DNA of 64,000 bases from Atriophallophorus winterbourni (GCA_013407085.1 JACCGJ010020263.1:1-64000); one strand, 5' to 3'. Shown: positions 10,530 to 23,280, counted from the stretch's first letter. Program-made: numbers and translations. The notes: generated by a model from the sequence alone, not told the origin.

Positions 10530-12800
10530 TGTTAGCATCCTATACCTAAATGCTTGCCGCGTGATTAGTTAGTGGCTGGAATTAATGCAGAAAGAAACTA
10601 AAACTGAATCTAGGATCCTAGGTATATCAGAGACCTGGCATCAAGATACAGATATTATTCCAGGTGATCTTCTTTCGACACATACAGCCATCAGATCTGA
10701 TATACCAGGTGGCAGACAAGGAGGAGGAGTCATAATACTACTACAGCATGAGACTAAATATCAACACTCTGGCATAAAAATGGACAACTTCGGCATCCAG
10801 CTAGTCTCGACAATCGTCACTGATGGTGAGCTCACTTTTGCGTTAGGCTGCTTATACAGGGCACTATGCGCTTCTGAGGAGGACGACCAGGAAGATAGTT
10901 AACTTCTTACCAGGTTGCTCAGAACTGCGACACGAGTCTATTTAATAGGTGACTCCAACCTACCGGTATTGACTGGGACACTCAGACGACCTTTAATAGA
11001 ATTTCCAAGGTATATCTCGATTCGATGCACTCCAGTGCGCTTCATCAGCACGTAAGTGAGAAAACTAGGTACAGAGGTGTACATTCACCATCTACACTTG
11101 ACCAACTTTTGTCTATTGGTCCTAAATGATGTCCGAAACCTCTCTTACGACTCACCTTTAAGGAAAAGTGACCATGTCATCATAATATTCCAGGCAATTC
11201 TCTGTTTCCGTAAGCCACCAGTAAATTCGGGCGTAATCTAAATCGAGTTGACTGGAATGCCGTACGGTTTTCCGCTCCACGATGTGACCAGTTCTCTGAA
11301 ACCAATGATATCGAACGTAAATGGTCAGTTATTTAGCGCAATATTGTAAGACTTCGAAGTCTTTATTTTCCTTTTTTCCTTTTACTGCTGAAGAACAATT
11401 CAAATTGGTGGACTACTGCGAATCGCTCTGCAAAGGCATCTTGCCAGATGATTGGAAGAATGCCATTGTTGTACCCATTTCAAACGGATGTTGCGCAAAC
11501 ATAGTTAAGAATTTTCGACCAGTAAGCTTGATTAGTGTTTTATGTAAAACCTTGTTGAGACTTATTAGGGATCGCTTGTGCAGCCACCTGGTGCACAATT
11601 CATTATTATTATACACGGTCCAACATACAAGCGCAACTTGTTCATGGCTTTATTAAAAGAAGGTCGTGCCTCTCGAATCGCCTATGATTTATAGATAAAA
11701 TTTCTAAGACACCGGATGAAGACGAACGGGTTAAGGTCATTTACTTAGACTTTAGTAAGGACTTCGATTCGTTTAGATACAGGTTTCTACAGATGAAGCT
11801 CGCGGTCAAAGGCGTATCTGGCAAGCTTTACGACTGGATAATTAGTTTTCTTAGTGATAGATCCTTTAGGGTCCCTGTAGGTGATACTACCTCTGAATTC
11901 GCAAAAGCTACCGGTGGAGTCACACAAGGTTCAGTACTAGGCCCAATACTCTTTCTGATCTTCATCGATGATCAGGTATCGTAGTTGTCACGACCATGCT
12001 ACATGTTTGCTGATGATGTCAAATTCCCCGGATCCAGTTATCACGGTGATTAGTTGAGAGATATATCAAAGGTCATTAAATGGTTACAGGATTAAAATCT
12101 TTCTCTAAGCTATATTGAATGTCATCTGTTGTCTGCAGCAGTCGAAAAATTACAGTAACTGCGAATAACAATAGGATCGAATTTAAATCTATTCAGAGGG
12201 TTAATGATTTAGAGAAATTTGTAACAGCGGACTTCAAATGAGCTGCGCAATGTGCCTCAGGTGCACAACAAGCTAGAGTAGAACTCTTTAGGCCTAAATC
12301 CTTCCTGACATGTAGAACGCCGAAAGTGTTTATCCCTTATATTGTCAGGTTGCATTTAGAATAATGAGTGCACGCCTTTAGCCATTTCATCAAAAATACA
12401 TATTAATACTAGGGGGAATCCAACGTGTGGCTACTAAATTGGTAGAAGTTTATCTGGAAAACCCTACGAGGAACTTCTGATTTCTTTAAGTCTCTTCTCA
12501 CTTCGGGGTCGGCGTCAAATCGGTGACCTAATAGAAACCCTCGAAAATCAGAAAGGCTTTGGTGACGAGGGTTGTCAAAACATGAGCTCAGGAGCGATCA
12601 ATCCTCCAAATATAGGGCATACATTGAACATCGGGAAAAATCACAACCGTCTAAATCTTACGTAATACTTCTTCAGTGAAAGAGTGGTGAACCTCTGAAA
12701 CAAGCTGCCCGAGGAACTAATCGCTTACGTAATAGTAGGTGCATTCAAAAAGGATTCGGATGCCCTGTAGCCTGAGCTTCTCCATAATTTCTTCCGATGA
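10530..12800 (+). pseudogene. CR1-like LINE ORF2: endonuclease + RT (copy 1)
   Basis: The endonuclease starts at about 10,534 (VSILYLNACRV). ILGISETWHQD at 10,615 carries the catalytic Glu, and PLRKSDHVII at about 11,150 the terminal Asp-His. The RT spans about 11,400-12,050: GILPDDWKNAIVVPI, then RPVSLISVLCK, then TQGSVLGPILFLIFIDD (11,925) and MFADDVKFPG (12,005). The C-terminal region 12,430-12,760 has RRQIGDLIETLE. Stops interrupt each domain. A stop precedes the FADD motif and another falls inside the thumb. Confidence 0.78.
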
Positions 12801-13170
12801 ATAAGCAAGTCGCCTGTCGAGAGGATTGGTATAAATGTTTGTTCATTTTTTCATATGGTTTTACATCGATTTGAATGTATTGTTTTAAATATACGCAAAC
12901 ATTTGTCATAAGTAACCTCTCTCCGGCTTGGTGAGGAAAATCCCTTTCTGTTTATCATGGTCACAGATACAAATACTGGGACCGAAGAAATACCTGGAAA
13001 AGACATGGCGTTTCATCGCGTACGGCCAGGATACCGAATAACAATGATATAATGTTTGCAGTGGTGGGCGCTTCTTTGAAGCTTTTTTACCGACAGAAAT
13101 TCTGGACGCGCGATTGGATTATCAGCCAGTTATGGTTCTGTGCCAGATGGACTGTATCCTAAGCTGCAAG
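12801..13170 (+). repeat. CR1-like 3' UTR sequence
   Basis: Matches 3' UTR pieces at 21,770-22,070 and 23,165-23,275 (blocks beginning CTCTCTCCGGCTTGGTGAGG and GCAGTGGTGGGCGCTTCTTT). Confidence 0.5.
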
Positions 13171-13179
13171 TCGTGAAAA

Positions 13180-15251
13180 ATGATTTTAGACCATCCTGGT
13201 GGATTCCTTGAGTTCGTCGGTCTACCCGTAACCGAGATCGTTTCTAGCGGCAATAGAAGCTATCTTCCACTTCTGGTTCTTTGGTACGATGCGAAAACGC
13301 TCGGAACGTTTGTGGTAACTTACAGCGTTTGCTCAAACAGATTTTTGAGTTATGGTTGGCTAGGGATGCTAAATATAACCCCAAAAGGTTGTATAGCTAC
13401 GCACAATCAAAAGGAAAAACTATGGAAACCATAGGATATTTGAAACTGGAGGACGAATAAGTAACCGATACCGACCTGTCTAAGGCGACTGCCGTCTCAG
13501 GGTTTTTTCATTAGCGTTCAACGACGGGATAATTCTTCCAACGCACAGTCAAGTCTGCTTGTCTTGACACTTGGTGTCAATGTATTAGATGAGTTGTCCT
13601 TCAATAAGGCTGGGGTGTATGACGCACTTATCCATGTTCGAGTCAACACATCTGAGGGACCGGATGGCATCCACTCAATTATGCTTAAACAGCTTTGCCT
13701 AAGTAGTTACCGAACAGCTTTGCCTGCAACTGGGAGTGGTTCCGTGTAAGTAAATGGACGCCATAGTCGTCTTAATACACAAGGGTGGTTGCAGGTCAAC
13801 TGTTAGGGACTATAGACCTCTCAGCCTGACTAGCATCGTCCCAAAAGTACTATTGCGTCAAAAATCTGTCAGCATCTTAGTCGGTATTTTCTGTTGACTG
13901 TAACTCAACATGGATTTCTTAAGAGTAGATCCTGACTGACTAACCTTATTAGCTTTCTCGATACTGCAAATAAAGTACTGGACCAATGAAAGCCCGTCGA
14001 AGCCCTCTACTTAAATTTTAGCAAGGCTTTTGACTCCGTGAATCACCGCCTCCTAGAGATTAAGCTAGCAGCAAAAGGCATACTTGGTAGCCTACTTGCT
14101 TGGATAAAGGCCTTCCTTACAGGTAGGACATTTCGAGTTCACGTTGGAGGAACGCTGTCGAATGAAACCGACGTGATCAGCGTTATACCACAAGGGTCGG
14201 TCCTCGGTCCTCTACTATTCCTGATTTTCATCAATGACTTGTCCTCTGCGTTGAAGTGCTCATGCTCAATTAATGCGGATGATGTGAAATTCATCGGATG
14301 AAGATACCTTGACGCACGATCTTGAGCGGTTCATAAATTGGTCATACCAGTTGGACCTCCCACTGAACCTTAATGAGAGCCAACTGTTGTCAGCGCTGGT
14401 TGATAAGATTTCAGTCCATGTGTCAGGTAATTCTCTCACTGTTAGCGCCACACAGTGTGTTAAGGATTTGGGAGTACTAGTTAGGACTGACTTAACAATG
14501 GAAGACAAATGCGCCACTGCAGCTCAACGTGCTCGCGAAATCTCTTTTGGCTGAGATCCGTTTTATCCAGCAGAAGATCCGATAAATTCCTGCCTTTTTA
14601 CAGGGCATTAGTTGTGCCTCATTAAGAATATTGTGTCCAGGCGTGGTGCCCTTACTACAAGAAGGACATCGTTCGACTCGGAAGAGTACAGCGTCTCGCA
14701 ACTCGCATGTTTGAGTGTCAGCGAGGGAAATCTTACGCTACACGCCTGAAGTTCCCTAACCTTTTCTCACTTACATGCCGTCGTTTCAGAGGTGACTTAA
14801 TTGAAACCTTCAAGATCTTGAAGGGATCAAGTGGGGTTATGATGAACGACTTCTTTGCCTCAAGACCCGAGCAGGGCACCCGCGGACATTCACTCAAATT
14901 TGCTAAGGAGCGATGTAGACTAGACTCCCGAAAAAACGTTTACAGCCTCATGGTGGTAAATTTCTGGAACGGGCTTCCAGAATAACTCATATCCTGCAGT
15001 TCTGTCGCAAGTTTTTAGCAGGGGATGGACTCCATCTGGGGTAAGCTTTTTCCAGAATTCTCTCCCTAATTTCTATGAAAGATTGAGAAGTTCACCATTT
15101 TTAGCTTCGTCTGGTAAGTAAGTAATTGCTACAGTTGTTTTTTTTAAATACACAACTGTTCTTTTGCTGACCTTTTACCGAACTGGTGAAGAGAATTTCT
15201 TTTTCTTTTTCCAGAATCATTCATAACGAGGTGCTTCTTAAATACAACCCG
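13180..15251 (+). mobile_element. Second CR1-like LINE, RT and C-terminus
   Basis: 5'-truncated ORF2. The linker is at 13,340-13,500 (NPKRLYSYAQSK in a shifted frame). The RT start at about 13,650 has EGPDGIHSIMLKQL. The palm at 14,015-14,290 has NFSKAFDSVNHRL, then IPQGSVLGPLLFLIFINDL, then NADDVKFIG in place of FADD (Phe to Asn). The C-terminus 14,707-14,985 has RRFRGDLIETFKILKG and VVNFWNGLPE. The 3' UTR runs to 15,251. At least three stops break it. Its last 455 bp recur at 21,471-21,920. Confidence 0.78.
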
Positions 15252-15752
15252 CCGTAAAAGAACACGTTTACGGGTAGACCGGCGAACTCATGCAGTCCAT
15301 CACTGCGGCCTCTGATGCTTTTTCACGACTTGCAGCGGAGCGTACTTGTTTTGCATACTTTAAATAGCTCATGAGTTTAAATGTATCGGAAAGGTTGCGG
15401 CACGATGCTGGAAATGCCGAAAGCATCTGGTATAAGTTCAAGTCTAACTCTGGGGCTGCAGCACTTGTGGTCATTTACTGCTCACCTGGAGCATGCGTCT
15501 GCCGCAAGGTATTTTTCTTCCTGATAAGGTTCTTGTAATGTTGTAGACGGTGTTAAGGTCTCTCTTTTCTGCTGCATTTCCCGCATCTGTTGCCAGCATT
15601 TCATAGAACCGCCTCTTGTCACTTCTGGCACTTCGATTCACGTCTTTATTTAGGGAGCCGTATTGTTCGATCAGTTGGTTTTTCTGTTTGGTGTTCTTAC
15701 ACAAGAGGATCTGTTGTTTCAGCTGCCTTCCCGAGTTGATCAGTGTCCACAC
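15252..15752 (-). pseudogene. RTE-like LINE linker region, inverted
   Basis: On the minus strand 15,752-15,471 encodes the helical linker that separates endonuclease from RT in RTE elements (LINSGRQLKQQI, RSARSDKRRFYEML, YNITRTLSGRK). The stretch 15,474-15,268 is also open but was not recognised. The RT half continues on the opposite strand from about 15,745, so the two halves point away from a common junction. Confidence 0.65.
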
Positions 15753-17311
15753 GTAAACACCAATACCCCCGGTCGAAATGAGATCATTTTTGCCTTAAAA
15801 TCGCTGAAGAATGACAAAGCACCAGTTCCAGTTGGGATTCTACCAGAAGCTCTGAAGTCTGATTTGGACACCTCGGCTGATATGTTTTTTCCTCTGATGC
15901 AGAAAATCTGGTCAGAAAGACAGATCCCAAATGATTGGAAGAGATTTCATTTGGTCAAACTTCCAAAAAAAGGGGATCTGAGGCTATGCAAAAACTGGCG
16001 AGATATCATGCTGCTCTCAGTCATTAGTGAAGTACTTACGCGCACCATCCTTCTGCGTTTGCGCGAAGCTATCGATCACGTGTTACGGCCAGAGCAATCG
16101 GGCTTCAGAGAACAAAAGTCTGATATCGACCAAATTGCGACCCTCCGCATAATAATTGAACAAAGCATTGAATTGCAATTGCCGCTTTGCATTAACTTCA
16201 TAGATTTTGAGAAAGCCTCAGACAGTGTGGACCACGAATTAATATGGGAGATTTTGCCACAATATGGGGTCCCACCGCTCTACATGGACCTCATAAAGCA
16301 GCTGTATGAAGGTGCCTACTGTCAGGTAATTCAAAACGGAAGACTGACCGATCCATTTGCGATATAGACTGGCGTCCGCCAGGGATGCCTGTTGTCCTCA
16401 ATTATTTTTCTGTTGTTAATAGACTAGATAATGAAACAGACAGTAAAAGGTGAGAGGAACGGTATCGATTAGAAGTAATTCGACCATTTGGAGGATCTGA
16501 AATTCGCTGATGATGTCTGCATGATATCACGTGACCCTCAACGTCTCCAGAGAGAGACCTATAGACTAGCACACTTTGCTTCATATGCAGGACTACGCGT
16601 GAATACCGAAAAAACAGAAGTCCTCCGTGTGCTAACTGACGAGCACTTATCAATAACCATCAACGGTAAAGCAGTTGAAGACGTCATGCAATTCGTCTAC
16701 CTCGGCAGCCTTGTTTTAATTAGTGGTGGCACGGACGTAGACAGTCGCCAGAATCGGCAAAGCAAGATATGTGTTTATAGCTTTGAGACCCATTTGGGAG
16801 TCGAAGATTCTATCAAAACGCACGAAACTCCGTATATTTAGAAGCAACGTTAAATCCGTGCTACTCCATGGATCGGAAACCTGGCGAGTGACAGCTAAGT
16901 CTTCTGGCCGCTTGTAATCATTCCACAATAATTGCCTTCGTCGAATTATTGGGGTAAAATGGACAGAGAAGATGAGGAATCAAGACCCGTGGCAGATTGC
17001 TGCTGAGGACCCAGTTCGCCCAGCTGATCAGTAGAAGAAAGTGGAGATGGGTTGGGCACACCTTGCGAAAACCTTATGATGACATCAAGCGTCATTCTCT
17101 GGAATGTAACCCAATCGGAAAGAGACGGGTCGGACGCCCAAGGCTATCTTGGAGGCGCTCGTGTGAAGAGGAAATCCGCAAGTGTGGACGTAACTGGAAC
17201 GACATCAAATTAGCTGCTATGGACAGACAAAAATGGAGACAAGTTGCCGAGGCCCTATGTTCCTCCAGGAACTCAAGGGATTAATCATCATCATCATCAT
17301 CATCATCACGA
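15745..17311 (+). mobile_element. RTE-like LINE reverse transcriptase and C-terminus (copy 2)
   Basis: 15,750-16,370 is open through the RT fingers and palm: LKSLKNDKAPVPVGILPEAL, QIPNDWKRFHLVKLPKKGD, RPEQSGFREQKSDIDQI, and NFIDFEKASDSVDHEL (catalytic Asp in FEKASDSVD). A stop at 16,366 precedes GVRQGCLLS. FADDVCM is at 16,505. The C-terminal domain 16,997-17,284 (WRWVGHTLRKP, GRPRLSWRR, WRQVAEALCSSRNS) is typical of RTE. It ends with (TCA)n. Two or more stops make it inactive. Confidence 0.85.
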
Positions 17312-18240
17312 ATCTATCGATCTAGACCCGTAATGGTTGCAGAGAACATTACTTTTTATGTTTCGTTTGGGATAAATGTCCTCAACTGGGAATACGAACG
17401 AACAGCCGGAGAAACTACTGGAAATTAGACACAAAGAGTCTAAACACGTCTTGAGACTCGGTTGACTGGCCAGTCCCTCCATCTACGAAGGTTGAAAACT
17501 TTTGGTTGAACGTTTTGCGTAAAATCTGATCGCTTGCAATTCATACCCTATTATTGAAAGGAAGATCCATCGCTAAGTAGCCAGGATGGTTTGATAGCAC
17601 TATTCGTAAATACATGAAGAAAATAAATTGGTTATGGTTCTTTTCCAGCAGATACACCGATGACTATGAAGCTTACAAATTTAAACGCAACAAGTGCACC
17701 TACCTAAAAAAAGATAAAGGGAAAATTATGAAACTAGTTTAGTGGAAGAAGTAAATTCGTTGCTGAGACTCTTATTTGCATAGTTAAGATGTGGAACTGA
17801 AGCTTCTCAACATGTACATCGCTTGAGATCTATGATAGGTTGAACTAAACATGAATATGAACGTAAAGCGGAGAGGAGACGTTTACAATTCCACTGTTTC
17901 ATGACAGCAGATCCAAAAGGCCGGGTATCTCGATCTCGCCAGAAAATGTGCAGTATTTACTTAAGAGATGTATAAACAGCACCTGGTCCAGATGTAATAC
18001 ACCCAATGTTTTTAATGTTATAAGCGGGTATCATACACAAACCACTAATCTTTAGTTTATCCCTAAGGTGTGGTAAGTTACCACAAGATTGGTAGTACGG
18101 CATTGTCAAACCAATGTATAAGGGCGATACGTTCAACTTGTATTTCCCACGCTCTGATTAAATATTACGAATTTTTGCCGATTCTTTGAAATTGCAATCT
18201 ATATTACGTTCATTACTAAAATATAAATATCTATTTCATA
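17312..18240 (+). pseudogene. CR1-like LINE RT fragment (copy 2)
   Basis: Copy of 8446-9360 with a few substitutions. The same RT start (APGPDVIH, LPQDW, VKPMYKG) is readable at about 17,980-18,125. Confidence 0.55.
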
Positions 18241-19360
18241 ACTATTTCATATCACATTCCCATGCTTGGAGTCTGGCTGTGGTAAGCATGTAGCCAAAGG
18301 AATCGAATGCTGTACCTGCTGGTGCTGGGCGCACCAAAACTGCTCTGGTATATTAGAGTGCCATTACACCGTGTATGCAACCCATACATGGTTAGAATGG
18401 GTATGCATAGAACGAAAAGAAATTACAAGGAAGGTTTATCGTAAGCAAGTTTCCCAGTTACTCGCAACGATGCAGGAACCAACTTAGAGATCTTACGCGC
18501 AAGTTTCAGCCTGGCCCAAACCAATCTTGTATAAGCCGGCGGGTGTACCAAAATCAGCAGAAGGAAATCGAGAAAAAAACTAACAACAATGTTGTTAGTC
18601 AGCGCAAGAAAACAAGCCAGCCAGGTCAAAAGGTACCGCGCTCAACAACAAGTAAGTAAACCGAGCCGCGTCTCGGCAATTTAGCGACAATAAACTCGCA
18701 ATTAGCTTTAATTCGCAGCGAATTGTTAGCGTTGCAAAAAGGCGCTTTTCCTGAGAAAGGTTTGAAAACTAGGACCAGGAATATTCTAATCCCGAACGAG
18801 GAAGAGCCTTCTATACAGGAGGCTAAATCACGATGCAGTTTAGATCACCTATGCGTGCAAAATTTATTGCGTCTGGCAGAACTTAATCTCAATCTCCAAA
18901 TAGTCCGTGTACAAGAAAGAAAATCAAGCAAGGCAAATCTGGATGAATTCAGAAACTAGAGAGACAGGGACCTGTTTCTTTCCAGAGGCGACTATATACA
19001 TACCAATACAAATGGTTTGTATAGATTGATGCCAGCTAGCCGCTCAGTTTCACAACGCAGCAAAATCGAAGATTAACCCAGATAAACTTGGATGCAATAA
19101 CTCCGCCAACAGCGGATATTTTAATAAAGAATGCTCAAGTGCTGGTAGAAAATATGGGGGACGTTTTTTGGATAAGTTGTGATGCATCATACGAAAGCTT
19201 CGCTTTGTCTGCGCTCAAAGCTGCTGCATTAAGAACCTCTACGCCACAACCATCCACCGACGTAGATTCACCACACAGCAGTAATATATTACCACATTTG
19301 GACATACCGAAATACTTGGTAATACCTTGGTTTCTGCGCCCGAGGGTTCCCCAAAATTAG
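18241..19360 (+). pseudogene. CR1-like LINE ORF1 (copy 2)
   Basis: Copy of 9361-10,510. The zinc-finger part is open here from 18,266 to 18,487 because one stop present in copy 1 (a TAG near 9490) is absent. The other ORF1 breaks are shared, so they predate the duplication. Confidence 0.6.
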
Positions 19361-19383
19361 GCGAGGTACATCGAAATTCTGTT

Positions 19384-21467
19384 AGCATCCTATACCTAAA
19401 TGCTTGCCGCGTGATTAGTTAGTGGCTGGAATTAATGCAGAAAGAAACTAAAACTGAATCTAGGATCCTAGGTATATCAGAGACCTGGCATCAAGATACA
19501 GATATTATTCCAGGTGATCTTCTTTCGACACATACAGCCATCAGATCTGATATACCAGGTGGCAGACAAGGAGGAGGAGTCATAATACTACTACAGCATG
19601 AGACTAAATATCAACACTCTGGCATAAAAATGGACAACTTCGGCATCCAGCTAGTCTCGACAATCGTCACTGATGGTGAGCTCACTTTTGCGTTAGGCTG
19701 CTTATACAGGGCACTATGCGCTTCTGAGGAGGACGACCAGGAAGATAGTTAACTTCTTACCAGGTTGCTCAGAACTGCAGCACGAGTCTATTTAATAGGT
19801 GACTCCAACCTACCGGTATTGACTGGGACACTCAGACGACCTTTAATAGAATTTCCAAGGTATATCTCGATTCGATGCACTCCAGTGCGCTTCATCAGCA
19901 CGTAAGTGAGAAAACTAGGTACAGAGGTGGACATTCACCATCTACACTTGACCAACTTTTGTCTATAGGTCCTAAATGATGTCCAAAACCTCTCTTACGA
20001 CTCACCTTCCAGGAAAAGTGACCATGTCATCATAATATTCCAGGCAATTCTCTGTTTCCGTAAGCCACCAGTAAATTTGGGCGTAAACTAAATCGAGTTG
20101 ACTGGAATGCCGTACGGTTTTCCGCTCCACGATGTGACCAGTTCACTGAAACCAATGATATCGAACGTAAATGGTCAGTTATTTAGCGCAATATTGTAAG
20201 ACTTCAAGGTCTTTATTTCCCATTTTTCCTTTTACTGCTGAAGAACAATTCAAATTGGTGGACTACTGCGAATCGCTCTGCAAAGGCATCTTGCCAGATG
20301 ATTGGAAGAATGCCATTGTTGTACCCATTCCAAACGGATGTTGCGCAAACATAGTTAAGAATTTTCGACCAGTAAGCTTGATTAGTGTTTTATGTAAAAC
20401 CTTGTTGAGACTTATTAGGGATCGCTTGTGCAGCCACCTGGTGCACAATTCATTATTAAACACGGTCCAACATACAACCGCAACTTGTTTTTAATCATGG
20501 CTTTATTAAAAGAAGGTCGTGCCTCTCGAATCGTCTATGATTTATAGATAAAATTTCTAAGACACCGGATGAAGATGAACGGGTTAAGTTCATTTACTTA
20601 GACTTTAGTAAGGACTTCGATTCGTTTAGATACAGGTTTCTACAGATGAAGCTCGCGGTCAAAGGCGTATCTGGCAAGCTTTACGACTGGATAATTAGTT
20701 TTCTTAGTGATAGATCCTTTAGGGTCCCTGTAGGTGATACTACCTCTGAATTCGCAAAAGCCACCGGTGGAGTCACACAAGGTTCAGTACTAGGCCCAAT
20801 ACTCTTTCTGATCTTCATCGATGATCAGGTATCGTAGTTGTCACGACCATGCTACATGTTTGCTGATGATGTCAAATTCCCCGGATCCAGTTATCACGGT
20901 GATTAGTTGAGAGATATATCAAAGGTCATTAAATGGTTACAGGATTAAAATCTTTCTCTAAGCTATATTGAATGTCATCTGTTGTCTGCAGCAGTCGAAA
21001 AATTACAGTAAGTGCGAATAACAATAGGATCGAATTTAAATCTATTCAGAGGGTTAATGATTTAGAGAAATTTGTAACAGCGGACTTCAAATGGGCTGCG
21101 CAATGTGCCTCAGGTGCACAACAAGCTAGAGTAGAACTCTTTAGGCCTAAATCCTTCCTGACATGTAGAACGCCGAAAGTGTTTATCCCTTATATTGTCA
21201 GGTTGCATTTAGAATAATGAGTGCACGCCTTTAGCCATTTCATCAAAAATACATATTAATACTAGGGGGAATCCAACGTGTGGCTACTAAATTGGTAGAA
21301 GTTTATCTGGAAAACCCTACGAGGAACTTCTGATTTCTTTAAGTCTCTTCTCACTTCGGGGTCGGCGTCAAATCGGTGACCTAATAGAAACCCTCGAAAT
21401 TCAGAAAGGCTTTGGTGACGAGGGTTGTCAAAACATGATCTCAGGAGCGATCAATCCTCCAAATATC
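19384..21467 (+). pseudogene. CR1-like LINE ORF2 (copy 2)
   Basis: Copy of 10,530-12,619 with the same endonuclease (19,435-19,752) and RT motifs (20,171-20,494; QGSVLGPILFLIFIDD at about 20,780; FADDVKF at about 20,860). Its C-terminus is cut at 21,467 by the 2.2-kb deletion that joins it to the second CR1. Confidence 0.75.
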
Positions 21468-21470
21468 ATT

Positions 21471-22085
21471 GAATTGAAACCTTCAAGATCTTGAAGGGAT
21501 CAAGTGGGGTTATGATGAACGACTTCTTTGCCTCAAGACCCGAGCAGGGCACCCGCGGACATTCACTCAAATTTGCTAAGGAGCGATGTAGACTAGACTC
21601 CCGAAAAAACGTTTACAGCCTCATGGTGGTAAATTTCTGGAACGGGCTTCCAGAATAACTCATATCCTGCAGTTCTGTCGCAAGTTTTTAGCAGGGGATG
21701 GACTCCATCTGGGGTAAGCTTTTTCCAGAATTCTCTCCCTAATTTCTATGAAAGATTGAGAAGTTCACCATTTTTAGCTTCGTCTGGTAAGTAAGTAATT
21801 GCTACAGTTGTTTTTTTAAAATACACAACTGTTCTTTAGCTGACCTTTTACCGAACTGGTAAAGAGAATTTCTTTTTCTTTTTCCAGAATCATTCATAAC
21901 GAGGTGCTTCTTAAATACAACCCGGATAATCTCTTGCCGTCGCGATCGTCGAAGATATCCAAAGCACACTAAGAAAAACGATTTCGCAGTGGTAGTTGTT
22001 TCTCTGCAGCTGCCAACCGTAAGGAATTCTGGACGCTCGATTAGCTCGTTAGCCACTTACTGTCATGTGCAACTGAACTGAACTG
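21471..22085 (+). mobile_element. CR1-like LINE 3' end with pentamer tail
   Basis: 21,471-21,660 encodes the C-terminal FAKERCRLDSRK and VVNFWNGLPE blocks, identical to 14,800-14,985. The 3' UTR continues past the copy-1 breakpoint to a TGAAC repeat (22,070-22,086), which is the element's true 3' end. Confidence 0.7.
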
Positions 22086-22089
22086 AATG

Positions 22090-22528
22090 GGTTAAGTGGC
22101 GTTATCATGACCGACATCTTTGCCTTAAGTCCTGAGCTGGGCAATTCACTCAAACTTGCTAAGGAGCGATGCAGACTAGACTCCAGGAAAAACTTTTTCA
22201 GCCTCAGGGTGGTAAATTTCTGGAACCGGCTTCCAGAAGAACTTATATCCTGCAGTTCTGTCGCAAGTTTTAGGCAGTGTTTGGAGCACATCTGGGATGA
22301 GCTTTTTCCTGAATTCTCCCCCTATTTTTTATGCAAGATTGGTTGTTCACCATTTTAGTGTTGTTTGGTACGTAAGTAAATGCTAAAAATCTGTTTGTTT
22401 AATACACAAATCTTCTTCAGCTGACCTCTCACCGTATTGGTGAGGAGAAATGTATTCTTATCTTTCCAGCATCATTCATTACGTGGTGCTTCCTAAATAC
22501 AACCCGGATAATCCCTTGGCATCGCGAT
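22090..22528 (+). mobile_element. CR1-like LINE C-terminus and 3' UTR
   Basis: Frame 22,107-22,358 encodes LAKERCRLDSRKNFFSLRVV, NRLPEELISCSSVASFRQCL and ends naturally at the CR1 stop. The 3' UTR follows to 22,528, where it meets a minus-strand relative. Confidence 0.75.
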
Positions 22529-23140
22529 TGTCAGTTCAGTTCAGTTTAGTTTGCACAGGACAGTATGTGGCTACCAAGCCAATCAAGCGTCCAGAATTTC
22601 TTTCGGTGGAAAGCTGCAGAGTAGCAACCACCACTGCCAAAACGTTTATTCTTTTTGTCTATTTGGAATCTTCGCCGATCGCGAAGCCAAGAGATTATCT
22701 GGGTTGAACTTAGGAAGCACCGTGTTATAGCCGATGCTGGAAAAAGAAAAAGCAGTTTCTCTTTACCAGCACGGTGAGAGGTCAGCTGAAGTAGCATTGT
22801 GTATAATAAAATAAAGAACACAGAGAACTCTAGCCTTTACTTTATTTACGGGATAACATTAAAAGATGAAAAACCTAAGCTTGTATAGCAATTAAGGAAA
22901 GTATTCAGGAAACAACTTACCCCAGTTGCGGTACAACCCCTGCTTAAAACTAGACACGGTACTGCAAGATATAAGTTTCTCTTGAAAATTGTTCCAGAAG
23001 TTAACAACCCAAAGGCTGAAAAAGTGTTTCCTGGAGTCCAGCCGACATAGTTTCTTAACAATTTTAAGTGAGTGGCCCCGGGTGCCCTGCGCGGGGCTTC
23101 AGGTAAAGAAGTCGTTCATTTGCACGCCACTCAAATCGTT
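22529..23140 (-). mobile_element. CR1-like LINE 3' end, minus strand
   Basis: Minus-strand translation from 23,140 to 22,870 shows SGVQMNDFF, GTRGHSLKIVKKLCRLDSRK, FFSLWVVNFWN and LISCSTVSSFKQGL, with one stop. The 3' UTR and TTCAG tail reach 22,529, tail to tail with the plus-strand copy. Confidence 0.7.
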
Positions 23141-23280
23141 GAGGATAGCTAAATCACAATAAGAATGAACGTTTTGGCAGTGGTGGTTGCTTCTATGAAG
23201 CTTTTCACCGAAAGAATTTCTGGACGCTCGATTGGCTCGTTCGCCACTTTCTGTCCTGTGCAACTGAACTGTTCCCGTCA
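23141..23280 (+). repeat. CR1-like 3' UTR end piece
   Basis: GCAGTGGTGGTTGCTTCTAT at 23,178 and the GTGCAACTGAACTG end at 23,261-23,274 match the plus-strand 3' UTR end at 21,995-22,075. Confidence 0.55.

Larger units (their letters stand above)
7661..12619 (+). repeat. Tandem block copy 1 (RTE + CR1)
   Basis: Nearly identical to 16,529-21,467 (offset 8,868 falling to 8,853 through small indels, e.g. the shorter TCA run). Differences look like scattered substitutions at about 1-2% by eye. The homology then skips 12,620-14,796 and resumes at 14,797-15,251 against 21,471-21,920. Confidence 0.85.
16529..21467 (+). repeat. Tandem block copy 2 (RTE + CR1)
   Basis: Second copy of 7661-12,619. It extends further 5' than copy 1, into RTE sequence not present there. 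At its 3' end it jumps directly to the second CR1's C-terminus at 21,471. The duplication junction in copy 1 is at 15,251/15,252, after AAATACAACCCG. Confidence 0.85.

Noticed and set aside
15268..15474. 68-codon minus-strand frame next to the RTE linker
   Set aside because: Not recognised and too short. May be part of the inverted LINE piece or another repeat.
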